Part shown: one piece after another, positions 32,925-41,349 of the stretch
How the letters are laid out: every line of letters starts with the position of its first letter
Numbering within the stretch: position 1 is the first letter of the stretch
Assembly: GCF_964252635.1 (NCBI RefSeq)
Contig: NZ_CAXUNP010000026.1
Coordinates: forward strand, 1-50,875
DNA from: Jatrophihabitans sp964252635
GTDB lineage: Bacteria > Actinomycetota > Actinomycetes > Mycobacteriales > Jatrophihabitantaceae
DNA length: 50,875 nt
Direction of reading: 5' to 3'
Program-made: the position numbers and the translations under genes
Notes under the pieces: generated by a model
Database searches by the model: none
The model's input: the letters and a program-made list of their open reading frames with translations, nothing else
What the model was told of the DNA's origin: nothing

Positions 32925-34808
32925 CTACCTGCCTCCCAGCCAGCGCAGGTAGGCGGCGGGGACGTCGGTGAGCACCAGGTCGGCGCCCGCCGCGCGGGCC
33001 GCGGCCCATTGCGCAGGCGTGTCGACGGTGAACACCACCGAGCGCAGCCCTGCCGCCCGCAGACTCGACAGGTACGCCCGGGTCGCGACGTCGGCGGGGA
33101 CCGCGACCCAGCGCACGCCCGCGGCGCGGAAGGTGGCCGGCGCCGTCCTCGTGTCGGCGACGAACTGCAGCAGCGAGAGTGTCGTGCCCAGTGGCGTTGC
33201 CGCCGCCCGCATCTTCGCCAGCTCGGCCGGGTAGAGCGACGTGACGACGGCGCGGTCGATCAGGTCGTGGCGTTGCAGCACGGCGAGGAACCCGCTGACC
33301 TGCTTCGGCGTCTGGGCGACCTTGACCTCCGCGAACAGGGTGGCGCCGGTGACGGCCTGCAGACCCTTCGCGACGTCGTCGAAGGTCGCGATCGGGTAGG
33401 TCCTGCCGTTCGGCGATGCGGACGCCGGGGTGTGGCAGCGTGCCTTCAGCACCGCCCAGGTCGTCGAGCTCACCGTGTACGGGCCACCCGTGCACTCGAG
33501 ATTGGCGCGCGTCGTCGGGTCGTGGACGATCACGGGGACGCCGTCGGAGGTCCACCGGACGTCGGTCTCGACGCCGTACCCGTCCTTGGCCGCCTGCACC
33601 AGCGCGGGCAGTGACTCCTCGGCGTAGTTCTCCCGCCCGCCGCGGTGCGCGAGGACGCGGAGCGGCCCCGAGCCCGAGCCCGCGCCGGCCGAGGTGGCCG
33701 AGGTGGCGGTGCCCGCGGCCGACCGGTCGGGGGCCTCGGCCTGCCCGGTCCGCGACGCGCTCGCCGTCGATCCCGCGCCGGCCTGTGAGGAACCGCCACC
33801 ACCGTGGGTGACGATCGCGGTGATCCCCCCGGCGAGCAGGAGCAGCACGGCGGCGGCCGCGATCCACCAGCCCCGTCGACGGCGGACGGGGGTCGTGGCC
33901 GCGGCGGGCGCCGCCGACGTCGGCGTGGGGGCAGCCGCCACCGTGGTCCGTCCCGCGGGCGCCGCAGCGGGTGTGGGCGCCGGCGTCGCGGCGGGTCTCG
34001 CGAACCCGGCGAGGGCAGCCACGACGTCGTCGACGCTCGCGCGCCGGGACGGGTCGCGGTCCAGCATGCGCGCGATCAGCGGGGCCAGTTCGGGTGCGCG
34101 GTGCGGCACCGGCAGTTCGCGCAGCGCGATCGCCGCGATCAGGGTGGGGGTCGTGTCGCCCTGGAAGGCGGGACGTCCCTCCACGGTCTCGAACAGCACG
34201 GCGCCGAGGGCCCAGACGTCGCTCGCCGGCGACGCAGCCGAACCGTCGAGCAGTTCTGGCGCGAGGTAGCCGACGGTGCCGGTGAAGAAGCCGGTCCGGG
34301 TCAACCGTGCGTCACCGGCGGAATGGGCGATGCCGAAGTCGGCGAGCTTGGCGACGTCGCGGCGGGTGACCATGATGTTGGCCGGCTTGATGTCGCGGTG
34401 GATGATGCCCGCCTCGTGCGCGGCGGCGACCGCGCCGGCCACCTGGCCGACGATGTGCGCGGCGCGAGGAACGGGCACACCGCCGTCGGCGAGGACGTCG
34501 TCGAGCGTCGTGCCCTCGACGTACTCCATGACGATGAACGGCTCGCCGTCCTCGGCCACGAAGTCGGTGACCGCGACGAGGTTGCCGTGGTTCAGCCGGG
34601 AGGCGGCGAGGGCCTCGCGGCGGGCGCGTTCGACGTCCTGCGCCGACTCGGGGGAGTCCGCGCGGTAGCCGAGCAGTCGTTTGATCGCGACGTGCTTGTC
34701 GCCCAGGCGGCGGTCGGTGGCCAGCCAGACCTCGGCCATGCCGCCGCGTCCGAGGCGGCGCACCAGCGTGTAGCGGCCGCCGATGAGCGTGCCCTCGCCA
34801 CCGTCCAC
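32925..34808 (-). CDS. Ser/Thr kinase fused to extracellular glycerophosphodiester phosphodiesterase domain
   Basis: A 627-residue receptor-like protein. The PASTA-less PknB-type kinase occupies 9-270: P-loop GRGGMAEVWLA (20-30), Lys43, HRDIKPAN (137-144), DFG (157-159), APE (183-185). A Pro/Ala linker leads to one helix (312-333). After an acidic/Ser-rich stretch comes a GDPD domain from about 385: AHRGGRENYAEES, VETDVRW, IVHD, then FAEVK as the later Glu motif. The catalytic His pair and acidic metal ligands appear intact. GTG 34808 follows GAGGAGG. The outside half might hydrolyse or sense glycerophosphodiesters of lipids or teichoic acids and signal to the kinase. That link is inference. 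Confidence 0.85.
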   Translation of the reverse strand: MDGGEGTLIGGRYTLVRRLGRGGMAEVWLATDRRLGDKHVAIKRLLGYRADSPESAQDVERARREALAASRLNHGNLVAVTDFVAEDGEPFIVMEYVEGTTLDDVLADGGVPVPRAAHIVGQVAGAVAAAHEAGIIHRDIKPANIMVTRRDVAKLADFGIAHSAGDARLTRTGFFTGTVGYLAPELLDGSAASPASDVWALGAVLFETVEGRPAFQGDTTPTLIAAIALRELPVPHRAPELAPLIARMLDRDPSRRASVDDVVAALAGFARPAATPAPTPAAAPAGRTTVAAAPTPTSAAPAAATTPVRRRRGWWIAAAAVLLLLAGGITAIVTHGGGGSSQAGAGSTASASRTGQAEAPDRSAAGTATSATSAGAGSGSGPLRVLAHRGGRENYAEESLPALVQAAKDGYGVETDVRWTSDGVPVIVHDPTTRANLECTGGPYTVSSTTWAVLKARCHTPASASPNGRTYPIATFDDVAKGLQAVTGATLFAEVKVAQTPKQVSGFLAVLQRHDLIDRAVVTSLYPAELAKMRAAATPLGTTLSLLQFVADTRTAPATFRAAGVRWVAVPADVATRAYLSSLRAAGLRSVVFTVDTPAQWAAARAAGADLVLTDVPAAYLRWLGGR

Positions 34809-34845
34809 GTCGCCTCCTCACCGCTCGCGGGGCCGGGGGCGCTCA

Positions 34846-35688
34846 TCATGGCAGCCGGACCAGCGTCACGGAATCGCCCGGACGCAGTTGGGCAGCGGCG
34901 TCCAGGTCGCGGGTGGCGACGACCGCGATCACCGGGTAGCCGCCGGTGACGGGCGCGTCGGGGCCGAACAGGATGGGGCGGCCGTCGGGCGGCACCTGCA
35001 GGGCACCGGGCAGGGTCGCCTCGCTGGGCAGCTCCCCGTCGGTGCGGCGCCGCAGCGGTGTCCCGTCGAGGCGCAGACCGACACGGTCGGAGTCCGCGCG
35101 GACCGTCCAGGTGGTGGTGAACAGCGCGTCGGTGTCGGCGAACCAGTCGTCCCGCGGCCCGGTGCGGACGTGCAGCGTTGCGGGGCCGGAGCTCGGCACG
35201 ACGGCAGAGCTCGGCACGACGGCGCCGCTGACCGGCGCGGACCCCGCCGCCGTGGTCCCGAACGGCAGGCGGTCACCGGCACGCAGCGGCGACGGCCCGA
35301 GCCCGCTCAGAGTGTCGGTGCTGCGCGAGCCCAGCACGCCCGCGACGTCGATGCCGCCGCGCACGGCCAGATAGGTGCGCAGCCCGCGGCGGGGCACGCC
35401 GAGCCGCAGCACCGTCCCGGCGCGGACGCTGATCGCGACGCCGGTGTCGGGGCCGGGGCAGGCGGCGCCGGTGAGGGCGACCGTCGCGGCGTCAGCGAAA
35501 CGGGCCGCCAACCCGCCGAGGGTGATCTCGAGGCCGGCGTATTCGTCGGGGTTGCCGACCAGGCGGTTGGCGCGCCGCAACGACCCGCGGTCGAACGCTC
35601 CCGCGCGCGGTACGGCGAGGGCGGCGTACCCCGGGCGGCCGAGGTCCTGCACCGTGGCGAGTGGGCCGGCCGCCAGGATCTCGATCAC
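34846..35688 (-). CDS. pxpC: 5-oxoprolinase subunit C (biotin-dependent carboxyltransferase family)
   Basis: A 280-residue subunit of the ATP-dependent 5-oxoprolinase that opens 5-oxoproline to glutamate. It opens VIEILAAGPLATVQDLGRPGYAALAVPRAGAFD, the PxpC/KipA hallmark, and shows GPRDDWF near residue 160. GTG 35688 overlaps the pxpB stop (GTGA). Last gene of the pxpA-pxpB-pxpC operon. Confidence 0.93.
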   Translation of the reverse strand: MIEILAAGPLATVQDLGRPGYAALAVPRAGAFDRGSLRRANRLVGNPDEYAGLEITLGGLAARFADAATVALTGAACPGPDTGVAISVRAGTVLRLGVPRRGLRTYLAVRGGIDVAGVLGSRSTDTLSGLGPSPLRAGDRLPFGTTAAGSAPVSGAVVPSSAVVPSSGPATLHVRTGPRDDWFADTDALFTTTWTVRADSDRVGLRLDGTPLRRRTDGELPSEATLPGALQVPPDGRPILFGPDAPVTGGYPVIAVVATRDLDAAAQLRPGDSVTLVRLP

Positions 35689-36296
35689 CGGTCGACGGCG
35701 CGGAAGCGCACCGGCGTACCCGGCGACAGCAGGGCCGGTGGTTCGCGTCCGAGGTCCCACAGCACCGCGTCGGTGCGCCCGAGCAGTCGCCAGCCGCCCG
35801 GCGACGCCCGGGGGTAGACGCCGCTGAACTCACCGGCGATGGCCACCGACCCGGCCGGCACCCGGGTGCGCGGCTCGCGCAGGCGGGGTACCTGCACCCG
35901 CTCGGGCAATCCACGGCAGTAAGCGAAGCCGGGCACGAAGCCGCAGAACGCGACGGTGTGCGCGGCCGAGATGTGCGCCCGGACCAGGCCGTCGGGGTCG
36001 AGGCCGACCTCGGCCGCGGTCGTCGCGAGGTCCGGCCCGTCGTAGACGACGTCGAGCACGACCTCCGCGCGGTCGGCGTGGGCCGCGGGCCCGACGACCA
36101 GCTCGAGCAGCCGGCGCCGCACCTCGCCCACGTCGACACCCGGGTCGAGGACGAGCAGGACGGTGCGCGCCGCGGGCACGACCTCGGTCACGCCCGCCAG
36201 TTGCCGCGCCGCACCGGCCAGCGCGAGGACACCCTCGGCGTCGTCGGGCTCGACGAGCAGCGCCGACTCGCCGTACGGCAGGACGCGCACCGTCAC
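35685..36296 (-). CDS. pxpB: 5-oxoprolinase subunit B
   Basis: A 203-residue PxpB/KipI protein. VRVLPYGESALLVEPDD opens it and CGFVPGFAYCRGLPERVQVPRLREPRTRVPAGSVAI is the C-terminal signature. GTG 36296 overlaps the pxpA stop and was preferred over an upstream frame with no family resemblance. Works with PxpA and PxpC. Confidence 0.92.
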   Translation of the reverse strand: MTVRVLPYGESALLVEPDDAEGVLALAGAARQLAGVTEVVPAARTVLLVLDPGVDVGEVRRRLLELVVGPAAHADRAEVVLDVVYDGPDLATTAAEVGLDPDGLVRAHISAAHTVAFCGFVPGFAYCRGLPERVQVPRLREPRTRVPAGSVAIAGEFSGVYPRASPGGWRLLGRTDAVLWDLGREPPALLSPGTPVRFRAVDR

Positions 36297-37054
36297 GGAC
36301 CCGCGAACGGTGCGAGCGCGACGCCGGCGTCGGACAGCGCGGTGCGGACGGCCCGGGCCAGGTCGACCGCGCCCGGTGTGTCCCCGTGCAGGCACAGCGA
36401 CGCGGGCGCCACCTCCACCGGCGCGCCGTCGAGTGCCGTCACGCGCCCGTCGACCGCGAGGCCGAGCGCACGCTCGACGACGGCGGGAACGTCCGTGAGC
36501 ACCGCGCCGTCCGTACCGCGGGGCGCGAGCCGCCCGGTGGCGAGGTAGCCGCGGTCCGCGAACGCCTCCGCGACGAAGGGCACGCCGGCTGCGCCCGCCG
36601 CGTCGGCGAGCGCCGACCCGGGCAGTCCCAGCACCGGCAGGGTGTCGTCATAGGCGGCGACGGCCTCCACGACGGCTGCCGCCTGACCCGGGTCGTCGGC
36701 CGCCGTGTTGTAGAGCGCGCCGTGCGGCTTGACGTAGCGCACGCGTGACCCGCCGGCCACGGCGCAGGCGTCGAGCGCTCCGAGCTGGTAGAGCACGTCG
36801 GCCGAGAGCTCGTCCGCGGCGATGTCGAGGCGTCGACGGCCGAAGCCGGCCAGGTCGCGGTAGCCGACCTGCGCGCCGATGGCCACGCCGCGCCCGGCGG
36901 CGGCGGCGCAGACGCGGCGCATCGTGACCGGGTCGCCGGCGTGGAAGCCACAGGCGACGTTGGCGCTGGTGACGACGTCGAGCAGGGCCTCGTCGTCGCC
37001 GAGGCGCCACACGCCGAAGCCCTCGCCGAGGTCGGCGTTGAGGTCGATCGGCAT
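36293..37054 (-). CDS. pxpA: 5-oxoprolinase subunit A (LamB/YcsF family)
   Basis: A 253-residue first subunit. MPIDLNADLGEGFGVWRLGDDEALLDVVTSANVACGFHAGDP is the family start, and RYVKPHGALYN follows. First gene of the three-gene operon, all joined by 4-bp overlaps, which supports equal amounts of the subunits. It removes 5-oxoproline formed from glutamine and glutathione-like turnover. Confidence 0.94.
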   Translation of the reverse strand: MPIDLNADLGEGFGVWRLGDDEALLDVVTSANVACGFHAGDPVTMRRVCAAAAGRGVAIGAQVGYRDLAGFGRRRLDIAADELSADVLYQLGALDACAVAGGSRVRYVKPHGALYNTAADDPGQAAAVVEAVAAYDDTLPVLGLPGSALADAAGAAGVPFVAEAFADRGYLATGRLAPRGTDGAVLTDVPAVVERALGLAVDGRVTALDGAPVEVAPASLCLHGDTPGAVDLARAVRTALSDAGVALAPFAGP

Positions 37055-37112
37055 CCGATCACGCTATCGGGGACGTCATGTTCCCGCGTCCGTCCCGGTC
37101 GGTTACCCTCGC

Positions 37113-37131
37113 TAAGGCGTGCCTAACCTAA
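37113..37131 (+). promoter_or_regulatory. DtxR/IdeR-like iron box before efeU
   Basis: TAAGGCGTGCCTAACCTAA matches the 19-bp iron box consensus at 14 of 19 positions, with a perfect right half. It is 54 bp before the efeU GTG. Confidence 0.7.
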
Positions 37132-37185
37132 GGGTGCGCCGGTCGAGTCCGACGCAAGCCCGCGACCCACCGGGAGGACGCCCAC

Positions 37186-38772
37186 GTGCTGCCCACCTTC
37201 GTGATCGGCCTCCGTGAGGGGCTCGAGGCCGCGCTCATCGTCGGCATCATCGCCGCCTTCCTGCGCAAGCAGGGTCGCCTGGACCTGGTGCGCTGGGTCA
37301 TGGGTGGCGTCGGGCTGGCGCTCGCCCTCTGCCTGGCCGGCGGCATCGCGCTGCAGGTCTACTCCCGCAACCTGCCGCAGAAGCAGCAGGAGGGCCTCGA
37401 GACGGTCATCGGGCTCGTCGCGGTCGGCATGGTCACCTACATGGTCGTCTGGATGCGCCGGAACTCGCGCAACCTCAAGGGCCAGCTCGAGGGCCTCGCG
37501 GCGCAGGCCATGGACGGCCGCTCCAACGCCGGGCGGGCCATGGTGCTCATGGCCTTCCTCGCCGTCATCCGCGAGGGCCTGGAGACAGTCGTCTTCCTGC
37601 TTGCCGCCTTCAACGAGGCCAGCAACCCGCGCAGCGCCGGCCTCGGCGTGGTGCTCGGCATCCTGGTCGCGGTCGTCCTGGGTTACGGCATCTACCGCGG
37701 TGGCGTGCGGATCAACCTGTCCAAGTTCTTCCGGGCCACCGGGTTCGTGCTGGTGCTCGTCGCCGCCGGCATCGTCGTCAATGCCCTGCACACCGCCCAT
37801 GAGGCCGGCTGGCTCGACGCCGGGCAGGGCAGCACGGTCGACCTCAGCTGGCTCGTGCGGCCGGGCAGCGTGCAGGCCTCGCTGCTCACCGGCATGCTCG
37901 GCATCCAGGCCCACCCCGTGGTGGCCGAGATCGTGGGCTGGCTGGTGTACCTGATCCCGGTCGGCCTCTACGTCGTCTGGCCACCCGGGCGTCCCGCTCC
38001 GGCGCGGCTCGCCGCCAAGGTCGGTGCCGCCGTCGGCGTCGCGGCCGCCGTTGCCGCCGTCGTGCTCGCCCTCGTCACCCCGGCGCGGCCGACCGGCCGT
38101 CCGACCACCAGGGCCGGCGCCGTCTCCGCCTCGGTGCTCAGCCGCGGCGACAGCTCGGCGACGATCCGCACCCAGGCCCGCGACGCCGTCACCGGCAGCA
38201 CCGGGGCGCTGACGCCGTACCAGCTCAGCTCGCAGGGCACCAGCCGTTACGCAGGCGTCAGCGCCGAGCGTTTCGTCACCTTCGTGCGGGGGTCCGGCGG
38301 CGCCGGCCGGCCGGCCGCGCTCCCGGCGGAACGGGTCGCCGCCCTGAACGGCGGGCGGTTGCCGCTGTCGGCCGTCCGCACGTCCTCCGGCGACATCGCC
38401 GTCATCTACCGCGACGCGGCGACACTCACCGTCTGGCTCGACTCGCGCACCGACCGCGTCCTCGACGTCCGGTGGACCGAGCGGGTCGTCGCCGCCGTGC
38501 GGACAGCCAGCGACACCGAGGCGCTGGCCCGTCCCGTCGCGTCCGCCACCGTCGCCCTGCCCGCCTCCGCGGTGAGCGCGGCGGCGACGCAGGCGCGCGC
38601 CGACCACGCGACGCTCGGCCACCGATCGGTGCTGCAGACCCTGGTCGGGTGGTGCACGGCGCTGGCCGTCGTCGCCCTGCTGCTCGCGCTCGGTTTCGCC
38701 CTGGCCGCCCGCCGCCGGGTCGCTGCGGAGGAGCCCACTGCCCGACCCCAGGCAGCCCTCGTCCGCAGTTAG
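37186..38772 (+). CDS. efeU: Ferrous iron permease EfeU with large C-terminal extension
   Basis: FTR1-family iron permease of 528 residues, about 250 longer than the usual EfeU. The N-terminal part has the two REXXE iron motifs (REGLE in REGLEAALIV near residue 7 and in REGLETVVFLL near 128) and about seven helices. An additional helix (AVGVAAAVAAVVLALVT, about 283-300), an extracytoplasmic domain of about 150 residues and a last helix follow. GTG 37186 follows GGGAGG. An iron box precedes it and a second box overlaps its stop. Partners EfeO and EfeB follow. Confidence 0.9.
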   Translation: MLPTFVIGLREGLEAALIVGIIAAFLRKQGRLDLVRWVMGGVGLALALCLAGGIALQVYSRNLPQKQQEGLETVIGLVAVGMVTYMVVWMRRNSRNLKGQLEGLAAQAMDGRSNAGRAMVLMAFLAVIREGLETVVFLLAAFNEASNPRSAGLGVVLGILVAVVLGYGIYRGGVRINLSKFFRATGFVLVLVAAGIVVNALHTAHEAGWLDAGQGSTVDLSWLVRPGSVQASLLTGMLGIQAHPVVAEIVGWLVYLIPVGLYVVWPPGRPAPARLAAKVGAAVGVAAAVAAVVLALVTPARPTGRPTTRAGAVSASVLSRGDSSATIRTQARDAVTGSTGALTPYQLSSQGTSRYAGVSAERFVTFVRGSGGAGRPAALPAERVAALNGGRLPLSAVRTSSGDIAVIYRDAATLTVWLDSRTDRVLDVRWTERVVAAVRTASDTEALARPVASATVALPASAVSAAATQARADHATLGHRSVLQTLVGWCTALAVVALLLALGFALAARRRVAAEEPTARPQAALVRS

Positions 38773-38787
38773 GTTAGGCTGCCCTAA
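38769..38787 (+). promoter_or_regulatory. DtxR/IdeR iron box before efeO
   Basis: TTAGGTTAGGCTGCCCTAA matches the consensus at 17 of 19 positions. It overlaps the efeU stop codon and lies 29 bp before the efeO ATG, giving efeOB its own iron-controlled promoter. Confidence 0.85.
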
Positions 38788-38816
38788 ATCGTCCGTCCGA
38801 TCCCCGGAGTTGCTTG

Positions 38817-40016
38817 ATGCCCGCACCGCGCACCCGCACGGTTCCCGCCGTCCTCGCCTCGACCGTCGTCGCCGCCCTGGCCCTGACCGCCTGCGGCAGT
38901 TCGGGCAAGGGAACGGGCGGCGCCAAGGCCTCCGACGCCTCCTCGAGCACGACCACCGGCTCGCGCGTCGCCACCGTCACCGTCTCTGCGGCCAAGGGCT
39001 GCACGGCCGACGCCGCGCAGTACAAGGCGGGCGCGCTGACGTTCAAGGTGCGCAACACCGACGCCACCGCGGTCAGCGAGGTCGAGCTGCTCAGTGGTGA
39101 GCGCATCGTCGGTGAGAAGGAGAACCTGCCGCCCGGGTTCTCCGGCGAGTTCGCCGTCTCGGTCCCGGCCGGTACATACACGCTGTACTGCCCCGGCGGC
39201 ACGCCCGAGAAGCGCCCCCTCAAGGTGGTCGGCAAATCGGCCGGCACCTCCAATGCCACCGTCGCGGCGCTGCTGAAGACCGCCAGCACGAACTACGCGA
39301 ACTACGTCGACACCCAGATCGCCACGTTGGCCACGTCGGTGGCCACGTTCAACAAGACGCTGCACGGCACGGACCTGAAGGCCGCCCAGGTCGCGTACAT
39401 GAAGGCCCGCCCGTACTACGAGAAGATCGAGCCGGTCGCCGAGTCCTTCGTCATCGGCAAGGACAGCATCGACGCCGACATCGACGTGCGCATCGCCGAC
39501 ACCACCTTCTCCAAGTGGCGCGGCTTCCACCGCATCGAGTACGGCCTGTTCAAGGCCAAGTCGCTGAAGGGCATGGGCGCGTTCGGCGACAAGCTGGTCG
39601 CCGACGTCGGCCGGCTCAAGAAGCTGACGACCGGCCTGACCTACAAGCCGACCGAGCTCGCCAACGGTGCCCAGGAGCTGCTGGACGAGGTGTCGTCGTC
39701 GAAGATCACCGGTGAGGAGGAGGCGTACTCGCAGATCGACCTCCTCGACTTCGCGAACAACGACGAGGGCGCCGAGCAGGCCTTCGCCCAGTTGCAGCCC
39801 GCGTTGACCAAGATCGACCCGGTGCTGACCAAGAGCATTCAGACGAACTTCACCGCGTTGGACAAGCTGGTCGACTCCTACCGCACCACGAGCAACCCGT
39901 CCGGTTACAAGCTCTACAACCAGCTGACGGCCAACGACAAGCGTCTGCTCGCGGCTGCGGTGAAGGCCGTGCAGGAGCCGCTGTCGACGGTCGCCAGCAA
40001 GGTCGCGAACGCCTGA
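38817..40016 (+). CDS. efeO: Iron uptake lipoprotein EfeO (cupredoxin plus M75 peptidase-like)
   Basis: Exported lipoprotein of about 399 residues: signal with lipobox LTAC near residue 25, a cupredoxin domain (about 50-140, TVSAAKGCTADAAQYKAG, ending in the TYTLYCPGG metal-site region) and an M75 peptidase-like helical domain with the HXXE motif in FHRIEYGLF near residue 239. It delivers iron to EfeU. ATG 38817 follows GGAG; TTG 38814 is an alternative. Confidence 0.93.
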   Translation: MPAPRTRTVPAVLASTVVAALALTACGSSGKGTGGAKASDASSSTTTGSRVATVTVSAAKGCTADAAQYKAGALTFKVRNTDATAVSEVELLSGERIVGEKENLPPGFSGEFAVSVPAGTYTLYCPGGTPEKRPLKVVGKSAGTSNATVAALLKTASTNYANYVDTQIATLATSVATFNKTLHGTDLKAAQVAYMKARPYYEKIEPVAESFVIGKDSIDADIDVRIADTTFSKWRGFHRIEYGLFKAKSLKGMGAFGDKLVADVGRLKKLTTGLTYKPTELANGAQELLDEVSSSKITGEEEAYSQIDLLDFANNDEGAEQAFAQLQPALTKIDPVLTKSIQTNFTALDKLVDSYRTTSNPSGYKLYNQLTANDKRLLAAAVKAVQEPLSTVASKVANA

Positions 40017-40032
40017 GACGGGAACGGAACGG

Positions 40033-41331
40033 ATGACGGACGACACCACGGGCACGGCCGACGGCGCGCAGGCGTCGTCGGCCGGGCACAGTCGGCGGCG
40101 CTTCCTCGGCGGGGCCCTCGGTGCCGCCGGCGTCGTCGTCGGCGGGGGAGCCGGGTTCGGCGTGGCTCGCGCCACCGGGCCCGACGACGGCAGCACGACG
40201 ACCTCGAGACCGGCCGCCTCGGTGGTGCCGTTCTACGGCAGTCGTCAGGCCGGCATCGCCACGCCTGCGCAGGATCAGCTGGCGTTCGCCGCCTTCGACG
40301 TGACCGCCGTCGACCCGATGGCCCTGCAGGTGCTGCTCGGTTCGTGGGCGGCGGCCGCGTCGCAGATGACGAAGGGCCTGCCCGTCGGCGCCGTCGAGAC
40401 CTCACCGGAGCGGCCACCGATCGACACCGGCGAGGCCACCGGTCTCAACGCCGCCAACCTCACCATCACGGTGGGCTTCGGGCCGTCGCTGTTCGACGAC
40501 CGGTTCGGACTGGCCGAGCGGCGCCCCGCCGCCCTCGCGCCGATCCCGGCCCTGCCCGGCGACGCGCTGCAGAAGGAGCGCTCGGGCGGTGACCTGTGCG
40601 TGCAGGCGTGCGCGGACGACCCCACCGTCGCGTTCCACGTGATCCGGAACTTCGCCCGGCTGGCCCGAGGCACCGCGGTGATGCGCTGGTCGCAGCTCGG
40701 TTTCGGCCGCACGTCGTCCACGTCGCGCAAGCAGGAGACCGAGCGCAACCTGCTGGGTTTCAAGGACGGCACGAACAACATCAAGTCGGAGTACCCGTCG
40801 GAGATGGACAGCTACGTCTGGGTGGGCAACGAGGGCGACCAGGCGTGGATGAGGGGCGGCAGCTACCTCGTGGCAAGGCGCATCCGGATGCTGATCGAGT
40901 CGTGGGACACCGACTACCTGGCCGACCAGGAGCGGGTGTTCGGCCGGGTGAAGACCTCCGGTGCACCGCTCACCGGCCACAAGGAGTTCGACCCCGTCAA
41001 TCTGCAGGCCACCCGCAACGGAAAGCCGGTCATCGACCAGAACGCGCACATCCGGCTGGCGTCGCCCGAGACCAACGACGGGCAGAAGATCCTGCGCCGG
41101 GGCTACTCCTACACGGACGGCATCGACAGTGACACCGGCCTGCTCGACGCCGGACTGTTCTTCATCGCCTACCAGAAGGACCCGCGGCGGCAGTTCGTCC
41201 CCATCCAGCGCAAGCTCGGCTCTAATGACCTGCTCAACGAATACATCCGGCACACCGGCAGCGCGCTGTTCGCCGTCCCGCCGGGGCTGCGCGGCCCGGG
41301 TGACTGGTGGGGCAAGTCCCTGTTCGCCTGA
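40033..41331 (+). CDS. efeB: Tat-exported DyP-type heme peroxidase EfeB
   Basis: Deferrochelatase/peroxidase of 432 residues. The Tat signal SRRRFLGGALGAAG is near residue 18. GFKDGTNNI near residue 240 is the DyP GXXDG catalytic motif, and a heme-ligand His follows in the AHIRLASPETND region. It is 16 bp after efeO. It is thought to oxidise ferrous iron or release iron from heme for EfeUO. Confidence 0.94.
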   Translation: MTDDTTGTADGAQASSAGHSRRRFLGGALGAAGVVVGGGAGFGVARATGPDDGSTTTSRPAASVVPFYGSRQAGIATPAQDQLAFAAFDVTAVDPMALQVLLGSWAAAASQMTKGLPVGAVETSPERPPIDTGEATGLNAANLTITVGFGPSLFDDRFGLAERRPAALAPIPALPGDALQKERSGGDLCVQACADDPTVAFHVIRNFARLARGTAVMRWSQLGFGRTSSTSRKQETERNLLGFKDGTNNIKSEYPSEMDSYVWVGNEGDQAWMRGGSYLVARRIRMLIESWDTDYLADQERVFGRVKTSGAPLTGHKEFDPVNLQATRNGKPVIDQNAHIRLASPETNDGQKILRRGYSYTDGIDSDTGLLDAGLFFIAYQKDPRRQFVPIQRKLGSNDLLNEYIRHTGSALFAVPPGLRGPGDWWGKSLFA

Positions 41332-41349
41332 GGCTGGCAGGCTGAGGGC

